In this document: piece after piece, positions 53,831-64,000 of the stretch
Layout of the letters: each line of letters begins with the position of its first letter
Numbering within the stretch: the stretch's first letter is position 1
From: Seminavis robusta
Taxonomy: Eukaryota > Bacillariophyta > Bacillariophyceae > Naviculales > Naviculaceae
Length of the DNA: 64,000 nt
Assembly: GCA_903772945.1 (NCBI GenBank)
Contig: CAICTM010000014.1
Location: 1-64,000, forward strand
Direction: 5' to 3'
Made by a program: the position numbers and the translations under genes
The notes under the pieces: generated by a model
Databases searched by the model: none
Seen by the model: the letters and a program-made list of their open reading frames with translations, nothing else
Told to the model about the DNA's origin: nothing

Positions 53831-56800
53831 ATGCCTCCGTACGGGGAACACACCCGACAGCAGGGCTACAAGCGCATTGCCGCCGACGAAACAAGAGCAT
53901 CTCGGTCACGGCGTTCGAGGTCACGTTCGCGGTCACGTTCACCGCGGAGAAAGATTGTGGCTTTCAAGGCGAACAAGCAGGAAGAAGATCCACTCCGAAA
54001 AAGCTTGAAAGCAGACTGGAGCTTTCTCCATGAAGGTGTTCTGTTTGGACGCGACGAGGAGATAGTCGTCCTCCAGGAGGCTTTTAAGCGTCGAATCGAT
54101 CGAGCTGCCGGTGACCAACCTGAGCTTATCTTAGTGCAAGGAGACTTTGGAACGGGTACGTAGTGTACTGTAGTTGAAGGGCTTGTCGTGCGTGGCTGCC
54201 ACATCTCTGACGCTCTTCCCCGCAAACTCACAGGAAAGAGCGCGTTAGTCAAAACAGCATTGCGGGATTATGTCAAGCGACACAATGGTTATTTCGCCCT
54301 TGGCAAATTTGATCAATATGCTACAACCGCTCATCCCTGCGGTCCCATCACAAACGCCTTGAACCAGCTAGCAATGGCACTCGAAGAGAAGCAAAAGAAG
54401 GACACGTACAATCCGCTGCCACCTTCTAAAAGGATACTGGACGAGGTGGGTTTGGAATATTGCCAAGTTCTTGCCTCGATGGCTCCTGGATTGGCCCGAT
54501 TTTGGGGACTTCATTCAAACGACAAGGGGGCGGGTTCTGTTCAGCAGCTTTGCCAGGATCGGGTAAAGGTCGCACTTTCCAAGTTCTTCAGAGCCATTAA
54601 GCAACCTGTTGTTTTAGTCATGGATGATCTACAGTTCGCGGGCACCAGGGCGCTGAGTCTGCTGGAAACATTGATTGAAACCAACACCAGAATTGCTGAT
54701 GATATTGCTTGCTTAACCGTCGTCGGCGTGTATCAGTCAAACGGTGCACCACAAGACCATCCGTGTACCATTATGCTGGATCGATTGGAAGATGAAAAGA
54801 ACACCAACATTCTTCGTATCCTTGTTGAGAACTTGAGTATATCAGATACCGATGCATTGCTCTCGCGGGTGCTACGTCAGCGAAAGGAACTTTGTCTCCC
54901 TCTGGCGGAAATCGTTCATGAGAAGAGTCGACGGGGAAACGTTGACTTTGTTTTACGCTATCTGAAAGAACTGCTTGAGTCAGGTGTTCTAGTGGCAGAA
55001 AGGCGGGCATCGTCGGGAAGCTATAACAAACGATATCATGATTTGAATTGGATGTGGGAAGACGACAAGTGGTATGAACTCGAGGTACGACAACGTCTAA
55101 ATGTCGAAGATATGGCCTCTCAGCAGATTCAGCGGCTCCCTGGGACCTTTCAAGGTCTCCTCAAGAAAATGGCATGTATCGGAGCGGAAGTTGATCTTGA
55201 GGTTCTTGTAGTGGCGCTACGCGGTGGTTTCTCCGAGAAGCGCGGGGACGGGGACAATTTCGGCGGCTATGATCATGACAGAGTGAAGGTTATGCTTGCG
55301 CTGGCCATCCAGGAGGATTTGATTTTGGAGCAGCTGCCGGATCGACCCGGAAGGTACGCCTTTCGGCACGATCGTGTGCAACAAGCTGCGTACAATCTGA
55401 TCCCAGAAGATGAACGAATCAAAGAGCATTGGCAAATTGGACGGGCGCTCCTTGACCGATTAAGCCCAGAAACACTGGATCAAAATCTGTTCCTTGCAGT
55501 GAATCAACTGATCCCAGGAATTGAGCTCTTAGCCGACGATATTGACAAACAGGGCATGCCGCGGCTGTTTACGAGGGCTGGTAAGAAAGCCAACAAGCTA
55601 GCGGACTTTGAAGCTGCTCGCACCTATCTTGATGTAGCTTCACAGCTGCTTTCGTCCCGACATTGGCAAGATCAGTATCGTCTCAGTCTGGAGTTGTATT
55701 GCTCCCGAGCCGAAGCAGAATGCTGTGCCGAAGACTATGAGGCCATGAATGCGACAATTACGGAAATCCTCGGCAAGTGCCAATCGTCGCCCAGCGACCA
55801 GATGAGGGCAAATTTGATCCCTCTCCTCAAACTAGACAAGAAGAGCTACAATTCACATGAAGCCATGGATCTGTGTTTCCAGCTGCTCGGAACGCTCGGG
55901 GAAAAGTTCCCCACCAGAACGAGATTGGTCTTTGGTGTCTCTGAGCAGCTGAAGGTCAAATGGCAGTTGCGTTCGATGTCTGACGAAGACATCTGTAACC
56001 TGCCATTGCTTGATGTATATGATGCAGAGAAGACTGCCACGGTGTCCATCCTATGGCACCTACTTCGGTACAGCTGCTTTGAGGCATCGGACTACTTCCC
56101 AGCCGTGATCCTTCGTGGGGTCAAGTTGACACTCAAGTATGGAGTTTCTGAGCTGTCGTGCGCCTCGCTGGCCGCGTATGGCCTTGTCCTCTGTTCCCTC
56201 GGTGACTATGATGACGGATACCGTTATGCCAAGCTGGGAATGAAGCTGATGAAACGATTTCCTCGTTGCCGAGCTCAAATCATGCCCAAGGTCTGCTGCT
56301 ACTCCTATGGTATGGTCTACCCTTGGAAGCTTCCTGTTGGACCAACTACTTCATCTCTACGGACAGCCATCGATACAGCATTGGATACTGGAGACCTTGA
56401 GACGGCAATGGTGGCGTCCTACACAAGCCTTACCAACAGTTTTGTCGCGGGGGAGAGACTTCCTGCATATGATCGCCGGATATCTCAATGCGAAAAGATC
56501 ATGACTGTCCAAGGCCCATGGCTTTCTTTGACCAAGTTGGAGAAGCAACACGTGGACCATCTTATGGGAAGGTCTGAGAGCCCGTTTCCGGCGTTGTCGT
56601 CGATTGATGGCTCAAAAGACGCCATGAATGATTGGGAGTATTACCAATTCTCGTCGTCTGCCATCCAAATGCAGTTGGCCTATCATTTCGGAGACATTGA
56701 CAAGGCGTTGGCAAGCGCCAACAGCGCGCGCAAAGTCAAGGGGGTAGTCAAAGCGTCTATCTATATCACCATTCTCCATGTTTACGACGGTCTAACAGCG

Positions 56801-57211
56801 CTGGAAGCGGCTCGTCGTTTGAAGGGCAATCGACGACAACGGCTAGTGTCATCGGCACGTCGCAGCCTGAAGCAGCTCAAGATTCTTGCTGAAGTTTGCC
56901 CCGAAAATATTATGCACAAGCTACATCTTCTGAATGGAGAACTCGAGGCATTCAACGGGAAACTTAATGAAGCAGTTGCATCTTTCAAGCTGGCCATTGA
57001 CAATGCGGCTGATCGGGGAATCTGGCAGTTTCTTGCACTTGCCCACGAACGTGCTTCCATGGCTTATCATCGAGTTGGCAGGACTACGGAGCACAGCCGC
57101 AAGGCAAAGAATCATCTCAACAACGCTATCGAGGCCTACTCAGAATGGGGTGCATGCAGTTACGTGGAACACCTCATGCAGAGGAAGAGCGACATTCTAG
57201 AGGTGTGGTGA
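53831..57211 (+). CDS. COG3899-type predicted ATPase with an RS-rich N terminus, 1100 aa
   Basis: Exons 53831-54155 and 54234-57211 (78-nt intron, GTACGT...ACAG) join inside the Walker A motif and restore GDFGTGKS (residues about 104-111). Walker B is VVLVMDDLQ near 233. The LFGRDEE segment before Walker A and RHDRVQQAAYNLIP near 486 are typical of the AAA_16/COG3899 ATPase module that heads large bacterial and algal signalling proteins. From about 550 to the end the protein is helical and TPR-like (LDRLSPETL..., EYYQFSSSAIQMQLAYHFGDIDKAL). No kinase, cyclase or PAS domain follows, so this is a stand-alone version. Residues about 23-45 form a run of Arg-Ser dipeptides like that of SR splicing proteins, which is unusual for this family. 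The first in-frame ATG was taken as the start. Confidence 0.8.
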
Positions 57212-58190
57212 CAATGGGATCTGCTAAAAACTATTATTAATGTGTAAGCAGAAAAGCTAAAGTAAATTTACTAATGTGCCGAGAAAGATCAACCGTAGCC
57301 AATGGGCAATGCATATATGATATTCCATTAAGCCTTATTCTCTGGTCCGCTTCAGGATGTCTGTCCGGCGGTATCTATCTGGCAGCTTCCTGTTTCAACC
57401 TCCTGACAATAGTATGATGACGGGACAGCTCATGAACATATTAATGGTACCTACCGGTACCTCCGGGTTGATCGGAGTCACGGTGTCTAACCTTCTAAAG
57501 AAAAAGCAAAGGTTACTTTTCCCTTGCATGCAAGGATACCGCACATACTAGAGCTAGTACCCATATCCGCTGCCAGGTACCGAAACTTCCTATTCTTCCT
57601 GAACGTCTGCTCTGTCCAACTTTGAAAGACTTTCCATCCTCGGTTAGAGGCAACAACATTTGTGATGTTTACAGCTTAGCGCGCTTCTAATTGACAGCAT
57701 TGAGTGATGAGTGAGTCGAGTCGAGTCGAGTCGAGTCCTCAGTAACTGTTGCCGAGTTGATCAAGTAAGTCAGAGTCGAGTCGCTGCTACGCTGCGCTGC
57801 AACATTCTTGTAATCAACCCAGAGGGGTCTGTCAGCGTGTCACAATAATGTCTGTCTTGTTGAGAAAATAGTCACAAATTGGCATTTTAGGTGTTTTGAT
57901 CATTGGGGTAATATACATGATTAGAATATATTTTATGTAGAGAGCAGGCAACATCTTCAAGTCGGACACTTAATGGATAAAATTCCTCAAGTATAGATAC
58001 TTTTTATCCAAAAGTGCACATAGGCAAAAATTGGATTATTACTTAGATGAACTGGATGGCTACATAGGGTTATACAATACTCAAGTACATAGATAGCATA
58101 GAGCAAGCCATCGGATAACAGTTAACTGAAAGGTTAGGGTCATAAAAGGATTTAAGGTACAGTTTCCTCTGATGACTATGTCCTTTTGAC
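57212..58190. other. intergenic
   Basis: No gene is supported. A (GAGTC)n tract of four or five units is at about 57715-57737 and recurs weakly at 57770. A palindromic GGTACCTACCGGTACC stretch lies at about 57448. Confidence 0.5.
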
Positions 58191-58310
58191 TAATTTTCAT
58201 AACATGATGTTCTAGAAATCAGTGGTAATGATGTTTTAGAAATTAGTGATTCTCATAACGTGATGTTCTAGAAATCAGTCATTCTCACAACAAAGTGTTA
58301 CAGAAAGCAA
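58190..58310. repeat. diverged copies of a ~35-bp palindromic repeat
   Basis: Three or four versions of AATTTTCATAACATGATGTT followed by CTAGAAATCAGT occur at about 58193, 58226, 58249 and 58281. They resemble the better-kept palindromes at 58680, 58947 and 59215. Confidence 0.6.
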
Positions 58311-58677
58311 TCGCTGAAATTGAATTTACTTTTTCTTTTTTGTTTTGAAATCCTTCGTCGCTTAGTGAGTCGGGGAGCATAGCGGTTTGTTTGTGCATGT
58401 AGAAGGTTGTACATATTTGGATTCTTTAATGCATCCTTAATCCAAGCTTCCGTTGATCTCATAGTTGAATTATCACAGGATTGAATAGGAAGTGTGTTAT
58501 CTAGAAGTGGAATATACAAGCTTTACTTATTCACAGTGCAAGCAAAGAAGCCGTTTGGTCCGCTCTTGTAAGCAAGTCATTCTACGTTGAAGCTGAAGAT
58601 TTTTCAGTCATGCTTCAAGATATGCTTCAATGTGCCGAATCACTCTCATTTCACTATGACAATCTCATTTTTCCAAA

Positions 58678-59256
58678 CGACTGATTTTCGTAACACTTCG
58701 TTCTCAAAATCAGTGCTCGAAACCACCATTATAATTCCGTTCAGAGTCTCAAAAATCTGACACTTCAGTAACCAACCGCCAATTGGCTCATATCCAGCAC
58801 ACCTTGGCATGCATTCTGTGATGCAAATGGTTGTCACTGCTCTGAGAAAACATGTTATGGTAGAAGTCGGTGTTGGCTGGCTGGTCAGGACTCTTTCCAT
58901 TTTGGTTTCAAGAAATTGTACTGTTCAACATCAAAATGGGTCAAACGACTGATTTTCGTAACACTATGTTCTCAAAATCAGTGTCCAAAACCACCACTAT
59001 TATTCCATTCAGAGTCTCAAAAATCTGACACTTCAGTAACCAACCGCCAATTGGCTCATATCCAGCACACCTTGGCATGCATTCTGTGATGCAATGGTTG
59101 TCACTGCTGTGAGAAAACATGTTATGGTGGAAGTCGGTGTTGGCTGGCTGGTCAGGACTCTTTCCATTTTGGTTTTCAAGAAATTGTGCTGTTCAACATC
59201 AAAATGGGCCAAATGACTGATTTTCGTAACACTTCGTTCTCAAAATCAGTGCCCGA
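58678..59256. repeat. 268-bp tandem repeat, 2.2 copies, each starting with a palindrome
   Basis: Unit starts at 58678, 58946 and 59214 give two exact periods of 268 bp. The full copies differ by few substitutions and one- or two-base gaps. Each unit starts with ACTGATTTT, a 17-base spacer and AAAATCAGT, an inverted repeat able to form a 9-bp stem. The unit has no convincing open frame. No terminal repeats of a known transposon family were recognised. Confidence 0.9.
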
Positions 59257-59736
59257 AACACCAACCGCCATGATGCATGATCTCCTTTCCAGCTCCACAA
59301 CCACAATCTAATACCAGAGCCGAGCCTGAAGAGAATCACGGAGTGACACATATGCATTGCAGCGCAGCAGCTAAAAATCTTGTACTTGTTGTTAAAACGT
59401 TCATTCATAAGCCGGCCGACCCACCGTAAAGACCCCTCCGGGGGTTAACTACGGCCGTCCATCTAATGTTAACCTCGGCCTCCCGGGTGCTACCTTGCCC
59501 TTGTATGACATAGTCACAGCACCACAGTAAAAAAACTGTTTTGCACCTGCTTGGAGCGGATCTTGGAGCTGTCTCGGTCATCATCCAAAAACGGCAGCAG
59601 TGCCGTACCAAGCCACGCCCTACGCCACAAACGGAAGCCAAGAGCAGGCGACATTCCAATCCATTCCATTAATTTTCATCTTCCTAGCTAGAACCATTAC
59701 GGTACCGGTACTTCTTTTCAGAACAGCAAGACAAAG
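59257..59736. other. intergenic, promoter side of the CRAL-TRIO gene
   Basis: No gene is supported here. A GGTACCGGTAC palindrome and a CTAGCTAG tract lie within 60 bases upstream of the ATG at 59737. Confidence 0.5.
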
Positions 59737-60549
59737 ATGAACTTTCAGCGAGATATCATGGCCCTCTCTCAAGTGGAGAAGGAACGCGCAGAAGCCATCA
59801 AAAATGCCATTGCTGGAAGAGATGATCTAAAGACTTTGCCGGACTTTGAGATTGCTCATTTGGCCATTGTCCGGGGTGAAAATATGGATCGTGCCTTGGA
59901 TACGGCCTACAAGATGCAGTGCTTTCGCGAGGAATTGAAGATCATAGACACGGCGCAAGATGGTTTGGACACGATTCTTGCCTTTATGAATTTGCAGCCA
60001 GGCTTCCTCTTGGAACTTACGTACCTGCCGTTCCATGGAACCTATTCATGGTCCTGCGACTATGAAAAATTGAACCCATCTGTGGTCAGGACACGGGAGC
60101 AATGGCGGACCTTTCAAGGTGGATTCTACTATATGATGAGATGTGCCGCCACAGACTTCCATTCCATTCGCACTGGATTGGCAACACTTAGTGAATGTGA
60201 GGGAATGGGATCTCACAATTTTGATATTAAGCTATTTGAAAAGGCAGTACATGAGCTATGGAGTTTCTATCCTGCTCGGTACAAAGAAACTGTGTGGCTC
60301 CACACACCAAGTTTTGCCAACTTTTGCTACTCCATGCTCCGGAAAATTGTCAGCCAAGAACTGGCTGATAGTTGGAGAATTGGAGAAGAAATCCAAGGGT
60401 TTGAGGGACGGAGGCTCACGGAACTATTTCATATACCCAATTTTGAAGTCGCAACGATCAATCTTGTGGCGCGACTTCAGCGTTATCTGACTCAACGATA
60501 TCACAATGAGCACACATTTGAATTGGACAACTGCCGAATTCTTGCATAA
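59737..60549 (+). CDS. CRAL-TRIO (Sec14-like) domain protein, 270 aa
   Basis: A single-exon, ATG-initiated frame. The N-terminal helices (LPDFEIAHLAIVRGENMDRALDTAYKMQCFREE) match the CRAL-TRIO N-terminal region, in which a helical bundle reads as a chain RAR-like segment. The central part is HSIRTGLATLSEC...FEKAVHELWSFYPARYKETVWLHTPSFANFCYSMLRKIVSQELADSWRIGEE. It is the lipid-binding Sec14 core, with the YPxR...PxxF...KxxVS order typical of the family. There is no signal peptide, membrane segment or GOLD domain. It is cytosolic by prediction and probably binds or exchanges a small lipid; the ligand is unknown. Confidence 0.75.
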   Translation: MNFQRDIMALSQVEKERAEAIKNAIAGRDDLKTLPDFEIAHLAIVRGENMDRALDTAYKMQCFREELKIIDTAQDGLDTILAFMNLQPGFLLELTYLPFHGTYSWSCDYEKLNPSVVRTREQWRTFQGGFYYMMRCAATDFHSIRTGLATLSECEGMGSHNFDIKLFEKAVHELWSFYPARYKETVWLHTPSFANFCYSMLRKIVSQELADSWRIGEEIQGFEGRRLTELFHIPNFEVATINLVARLQRYLTQRYHNEHTFELDNCRILA

Positions 60550-61427
60550 GAACCTGGGGACGCTTTGGCGCGGCCGCTGTTCAGCGAATGATTAGAGTTG
60601 TAAACGACTCTTCAGATCGGTGAGCGACTCTCTAGTGGTATTCAAGTCATGGTCAAAGCAACTGAGCTGAGTACTTCTATGCATACTTCATGTGCATCAG
60701 TAGGTCACGGTATGTGGAATGAGAGAATGCTTTGCTCTGTGGCTTCTTGTGGCTAAAGGCATGCTCAGATAGACTGAACTTGTGCTCTCGAAAACAGAAG
60801 ATGCATGTCTACGCTTCCACTACAATCGTAGTAGATACTAGTAGAGGGCTAACTAGCTCTAGCTAGAGACCAACATTCAGGTGCTATATTGGTTGGTTGG
60901 TTGGTTTACTCGCCACCGGTAGCGGGCAACAAAGACAGAGCCTGCCATTGCCCCACCGCCATCTAGCTAGGACCAGCAGTTGGTTTAATCACGATTATCC
61001 ACTCCACATGGTGCAAATGGCTGGCTTCGAACTTCATCTCTGCATGCAATCTACCTCTATCCCACCCTGGGTTGGTCCATTGTTTTGCGTGGGCATAAGG
61101 AAGCTCTACTAGCTAGCTGTATTGCACTGGACCCTCTAGGATTTTGGGTCCCTTCCAGCTTCCAGAACATCCTTTGTGAGCGCGTCCGAATGGATTTTGT
61201 CGGAACGTCCCGCATTTGGTAAAAAGCTGAAATTGAACATCATTTTTTGCCACAAATTGGTTACTTTTGTTGAAATCGCAGATGCAGCACGATCGTTTCA
61301 TCGGGGAGGTCTGCAAACCACGACTTACCTGACCTCTCCGTAAGTTTTGCTTTTTCAACCAAGCTTTTTTCTTTCTCACAAAATCCTCTTTCCAACTCTA
61401 AGAATTCGAACAAAAGCACCCACCACG
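60550..61427. other. intergenic
   Basis: No gene is supported. CTAGCTAG tracts are near 60857 and 61108, and GGTTGGTTGGTTGGT is at about 60890. The SRPBCC frame is open upstream to 61347 but lacks an ATG until 61428. Confidence 0.5.
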
Positions 61428-61934
61428 ATGTCCTCCAAGCACAACATTTCCCACACCACCGAGATTGCCGTTCCCATTGACTTTGTCTGGAAGACACTGT
61501 TTGATCTTCAAGACTGGAAACAGTGGAACAAATGGACCCTCTTGGCAACCAAAGATGCGTCTGCCACACCCGCGGAAGGCATGCCTGGAATTCTCAAGGC
61601 GTGCTATGAAGGCAACGACAAGGATTGGCAAACATTTGACTTTGTGTTTGGCGAGATCCTTCATGGTGACGATAAAAAACAGCAACAGCCCGTTCGACTG
61701 TTGACTTGGCGAGGATCTGTTGCCAGCGGTTGTTTGTTCTCGGGTCATCACACCATGCGGTTGGAACGCATCGACGATACCACGACCAGACTTATTCACG
61801 CCGAACACTTTGGAGGACTTCTTCCAACGCTTGGTCTTGGATTGCCTTACAAGACATTGAATCGCAATTATCGCCTCATGAATGAGTCCTTTCAAGCGCA
61901 CGTGGAGCAAAAGTTCAAAGAACAAGAGATCTGA
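61428..61934 (+). CDS. SRPBCC (START/polyketide-cyclase-like) family protein, 168 aa
   Basis: Start at the ATG 61428 (MSSKHNISHTTEIAVPIDFVWKTLFDLQDWKQWNKWT). The opening beta strand followed by the xxVWxxLxDxxxWxxWN signature is the classic beginning of the SRPBCC helix-grip fold. Later features are LLTWRGSVASGCLFSGHHTMRLERIDDTTTRLIHAEHFGGLLP and a long C-terminal helix (MNESFQAHVEQKFKE), in keeping with the polyketide cyclase/dehydrase subfamily. The length is normal for a single-domain member. No signal peptide or membrane segment is present. It binds an unknown small hydrophobic ligand. Confidence 0.8.
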   Translation: MSSKHNISHTTEIAVPIDFVWKTLFDLQDWKQWNKWTLLATKDASATPAEGMPGILKACYEGNDKDWQTFDFVFGEILHGDDKKQQQPVRLLTWRGSVASGCLFSGHHTMRLERIDDTTTRLIHAEHFGGLLPTLGLGLPYKTLNRNYRLMNESFQAHVEQKFKEQEI

Positions 61935-62672
61935 ACTCCGTTGGTGTGTACTTTCCACGAGTAGCCACTGTATCGAGAACACGAGAATGTGATGTGTGCA
62001 GCAACGAAAGAAGGTTGTAACACTTTAAAAAAGAATAGTACCTTACTTGTATTCCGTCCTTTATCACCAGTCACTTGCGTATGATAGGTTTCGCTCATAA
62101 TATTGTTGTGCAGGCTTTGTATGTCACCGTCGAGATACCGGCAGCTTTTTGACAGCGAGGAGCTAAGAGACTGCACTTGTTGCAACCACGCTGCCGAACC
62201 GGGTACTGTAGCGCTCAACGAGGAGCGGTGGAAAGTTGCCGACCGCTGAAGCACAGTCATCGCCGAAGCTCTACGAAGTTCCATGGATGCACTTGGATGA
62301 CTAGATTGCTATGGTTGTTCATTTGCAGATATTTTGTGCTGGGCGCCCCAAAAGCCACCAACTCAAGAAACTATCTATCAACACACTTACTTCATGTAGT
62401 ACTTTTAAAAAAGAAGTGGAGCCGTATTGAAGAATTACGAGCTGAGGATGACACCCTGGCCCTCTAGTAATCCCTTTTTTGATAGCGAGGCTTTCGAGGC
62501 AGTTGGCAAGAGCCTCCTTTTGGTTTGTTACCCAAATCGGTTCCAGCCAATTATTGGCGTTCCAAAAAGGAATAAAAATAGATGCATTCTGCCAAAATTG
62601 CAAATTGACGAGTATGTGAATCCATTTTCTCGCCACAAAACCTTCGTACAAGAAGAGTATTTTTGTTTGGCC
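61935..62672. other. intergenic between convergent genes
   Basis: No gene is supported. It should contain the 3' UTRs of the SRPBCC and MoaE genes. A (A)n-containing TTTTAAAAAAGA element occurs at 62025 and again at 62405. Confidence 0.45.
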
Positions 62673-63209
62673 TCACACATCAAATCGTTCCATTTGTCTG
62701 GTTTCGGCATTTTCTTTCCAGACACTGCCCAAATCTCCTTCATATACTTCTCGTTTCCAAATGGGAATGCGTCGTTTCAATTCATCAATGAGGTATTCGG
62801 TACAATGCATGGCATCTCGTCGATGCGGACTGGACGCGGCCAAAATGACACTGGCTTGACCCACGGGACAATCTCCCAAAATATGCACGGCGGCAATCTT
62901 GTCAATGGACGAATATTTGGTGCGAGCATCCCGACACAGTTTGCGCAATTCCTTGACCGCCATGGGAACGTATCCTTCGTAACTGAGTTTGGCCACTTGT
63001 TTGCCTTGATAATTGTCGCGGGTAATTCCCACAAACGTCGACACGGCACCACTGGTCCCCGTCACGACGAAATTGTAACAGTCTTCCAGAGACGGAAGAT
63101 TCTCTGTCACTTGAATCATAAACGCCTCATTGTCGTCATTATTATTGTCAGTAGCAGTAGTAGCAGTAGTGTTGCTTGGATTGTTGTTATTGTTTTCTGT
63201 TGTTGTCAT
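62673..63209 (-). CDS. moaE: molybdopterin synthase catalytic (large) subunit
   Basis: A single exon of 178 codons from the ATG at 63209. After an Asn/Thr-rich N terminus (residues 1-30), the MoaE core is complete: GAVSTFVGITRDNYQGKQVAKLSYEGY, AVHILGDCPVGQASVILAASSPHRRDAM, and ELKRRIPIWKREVYEGD..W. The last includes the conserved lysines of the active site and the HRRDA arginines. It combines with the small MoaD/MOCS2A subunit to add sulfur to precursor Z and form molybdopterin, needed for nitrate reductase and other Mo enzymes. In animals the two subunits share one transcript; no MoaD-like frame is seen next to this one. The low-complexity N terminus looks dispensable and is not a clear targeting peptide, so cytosol is the likely location. 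Confidence 0.92.
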   Translation of the reverse strand: MTTTENNNNNPSNTTATTATDNNNDDNEAFMIQVTENLPSLEDCYNFVVTGTSGAVSTFVGITRDNYQGKQVAKLSYEGYVPMAVKELRKLCRDARTKYSSIDKIAAVHILGDCPVGQASVILAASSPHRRDAMHCTEYLIDELKRRIPIWKREVYEGDLGSVWKENAETRQMERFDV

Positions 63210-63664
63210 GGCTGTATCTCATCAGTCAATGGTCGAAGGTCGATGGTTACGGTTTGGTTGGTATGAGCCAAGAAATTGACTGGTTGGTGTCAAAAAGAGA
63301 CGAGGAAGTGCGAATGAGTGTGGTTGGTTTTAGTCTTTGGATCTTTCTCCTTGGCTTGGCGCGCCAACGTCGTACCGGTGGCCGGCAGCTGCAATTTTGA
63401 TCCAATGCAATGGGTGCGTCATCAACTTGAAGACTTAATGTCAAGTCGCAAGCGGTACTGTACAACCATCTACAGTATCCTGGCGCCAAAAACCTGCTTA
63501 GTTAGACAAAAGAACTTCGCGCCGCGAAGGATCTGGTGGTACCAGTATCCATGCACATGTAATGCCACAAAATCAAGGGTGGAAGAGTGACAGTCATTTT
63601 CATCAGCTCACAAACCTTGCTTATTGTGGGCCAGAATCCTTCTGTCAACCAAAAATATTCAGCC
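63210..63664. other. divergent promoter region
   Basis: 455 bases between the leftward moaE start and the rightward secreted-protein start. No motif could be named. Confidence 0.5.
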
Positions 63665-64000
63665 ATGGTGGTATCTTCTTCGTGGTGCCTTTTATCCCTC
63701 GCTGCCGTGGTGGGTGTCCAAGGCCAATCCTATGAGTTCTACCAACAGTTGGCTTCCAACTTGGAAACGACACCCGAAAAGTTTGTCGAGCTGGGAGGTG
63801 TTCTGGATGACAACTGTACATTTTCCTTTAATGCCTCGGCCGACAATTGCGACGCACTGATTGCAGCCTACAAAGGTCTGCTGGATAGTGCTACTAGCAA
63901 TAATGGAACTACTTTTGTGGATGGAGACAGCAGCAGCAGCTGTGGCTGCTACAGTTTTTGCCGAGGTCAGAATGTGGCCTGCTACGACAAAGGAGACTTC
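63665..64000 (+). CDS. secreted Cys-rich protein, 5' part (runs off the window)
   Basis: An ATG at 63665 opens a frame that continues to the window end (112 codons visible). Residues 1-20 (MVVSSSWCLLSLAAVVGVQG) are a signal peptide with a likely cut after GQ or QG. The visible part holds a DNCTFSFNASADNC stretch and CGCYSFCRGQNVAC, so several disulfides and N-glycosylation sites are likely. The family is not recognisable from this part. The end of the gene is outside the window. Confidence 0.65.
   Translation, partial: MVVSSSWCLLSLAAVVGVQGQSYEFYQQLASNLETTPEKFVELGGVLDDNCTFSFNASADNCDALIAAYKGLLDSATSNNGTTFVDGDSSSSCGCYSFCRGQNVACYDKGDF

Noticed and set aside
62427-63266. 279-codon plus-strand frame opposite moaE
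   Set aside because: It is antisense to a complete MoaE protein with all family motifs.

Overview
The window is nuclear DNA of a eukaryote, most likely a diatom and probably a raphid pennate. The grounds are short introns (about 70-120 nt, donors mostly GTACGT or GTAAG), single-pass membrane proteins with leucine-rich repeats ending in a CGCDC motif, a divergent HSF-type transcription factor, and intergenic DNA full of (TAGC)n and ACCGGTAC-type oligomers. The species assignment is inference; Seminavis-like diatoms fit best from memory, but no database was searched.

Layout. 1-8.1 kb: gene-poor, repeat-rich DNA with a diverged 0.5-kb duplication, minisatellites, an LTR-like sequence, a gag-like fossil, a short element with terminal inverted repeats, and a few small unrecognised ORFs. 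8.65-13.46 kb (-): a four-exon, ~1510-aa HSF-like transcription factor. 15.8-35.5 kb: a cell-surface cluster. It holds two related single-pass glycoproteins (15820-19921 and 33885-35513) built on the same unnamed ectodomains, one carrying a large Gly/Pro-rich collagen-like insert. Between them lies a same-strand array of LRR receptor-like genes: a remnant (20170-20675), an intact two-exon gene (20980-23921), a gene split by a young Copia-type LTR element (27936-32148), and a 3' fragment (32880-33400). A TPR-type gene (25427-27672) sits inside the array.

35.5-49 kb is a long stretch of satellites, simple repeats and one decayed LTR retrotransposon (about 38.3-44.6 kb), with almost no convincing host coding sequence. 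49.2 kb (-): an intron-containing tRNA-Ala(AGC). 50.5-64 kb is ordinary gene-dense DNA: a GH3 beta-xylosidase-like enzyme, a COG3899-type ATPase with an RS-rich N terminus, a CRAL-TRIO lipid-binding protein, an SRPBCC-fold protein, the molybdopterin synthase large subunit (MoaE/MOCS2B), and the 5' end of a secreted Cys-rich protein.

The best candidate for something undescribed is the surface-protein family at 15.8-19.9 and 33.9-35.5 kb. Its members share an SEA-like tandem ectodomain architecture, and one has gained a symmetrical phase-1 exon of DPN/GGP repeats and duplicated DEDW mini-exons in an acidic cytoplasmic tail. The neighbouring LRR array shows birth, duplication and disruption of receptor genes, including a host gene cut by an element whose two LTRs look identical.
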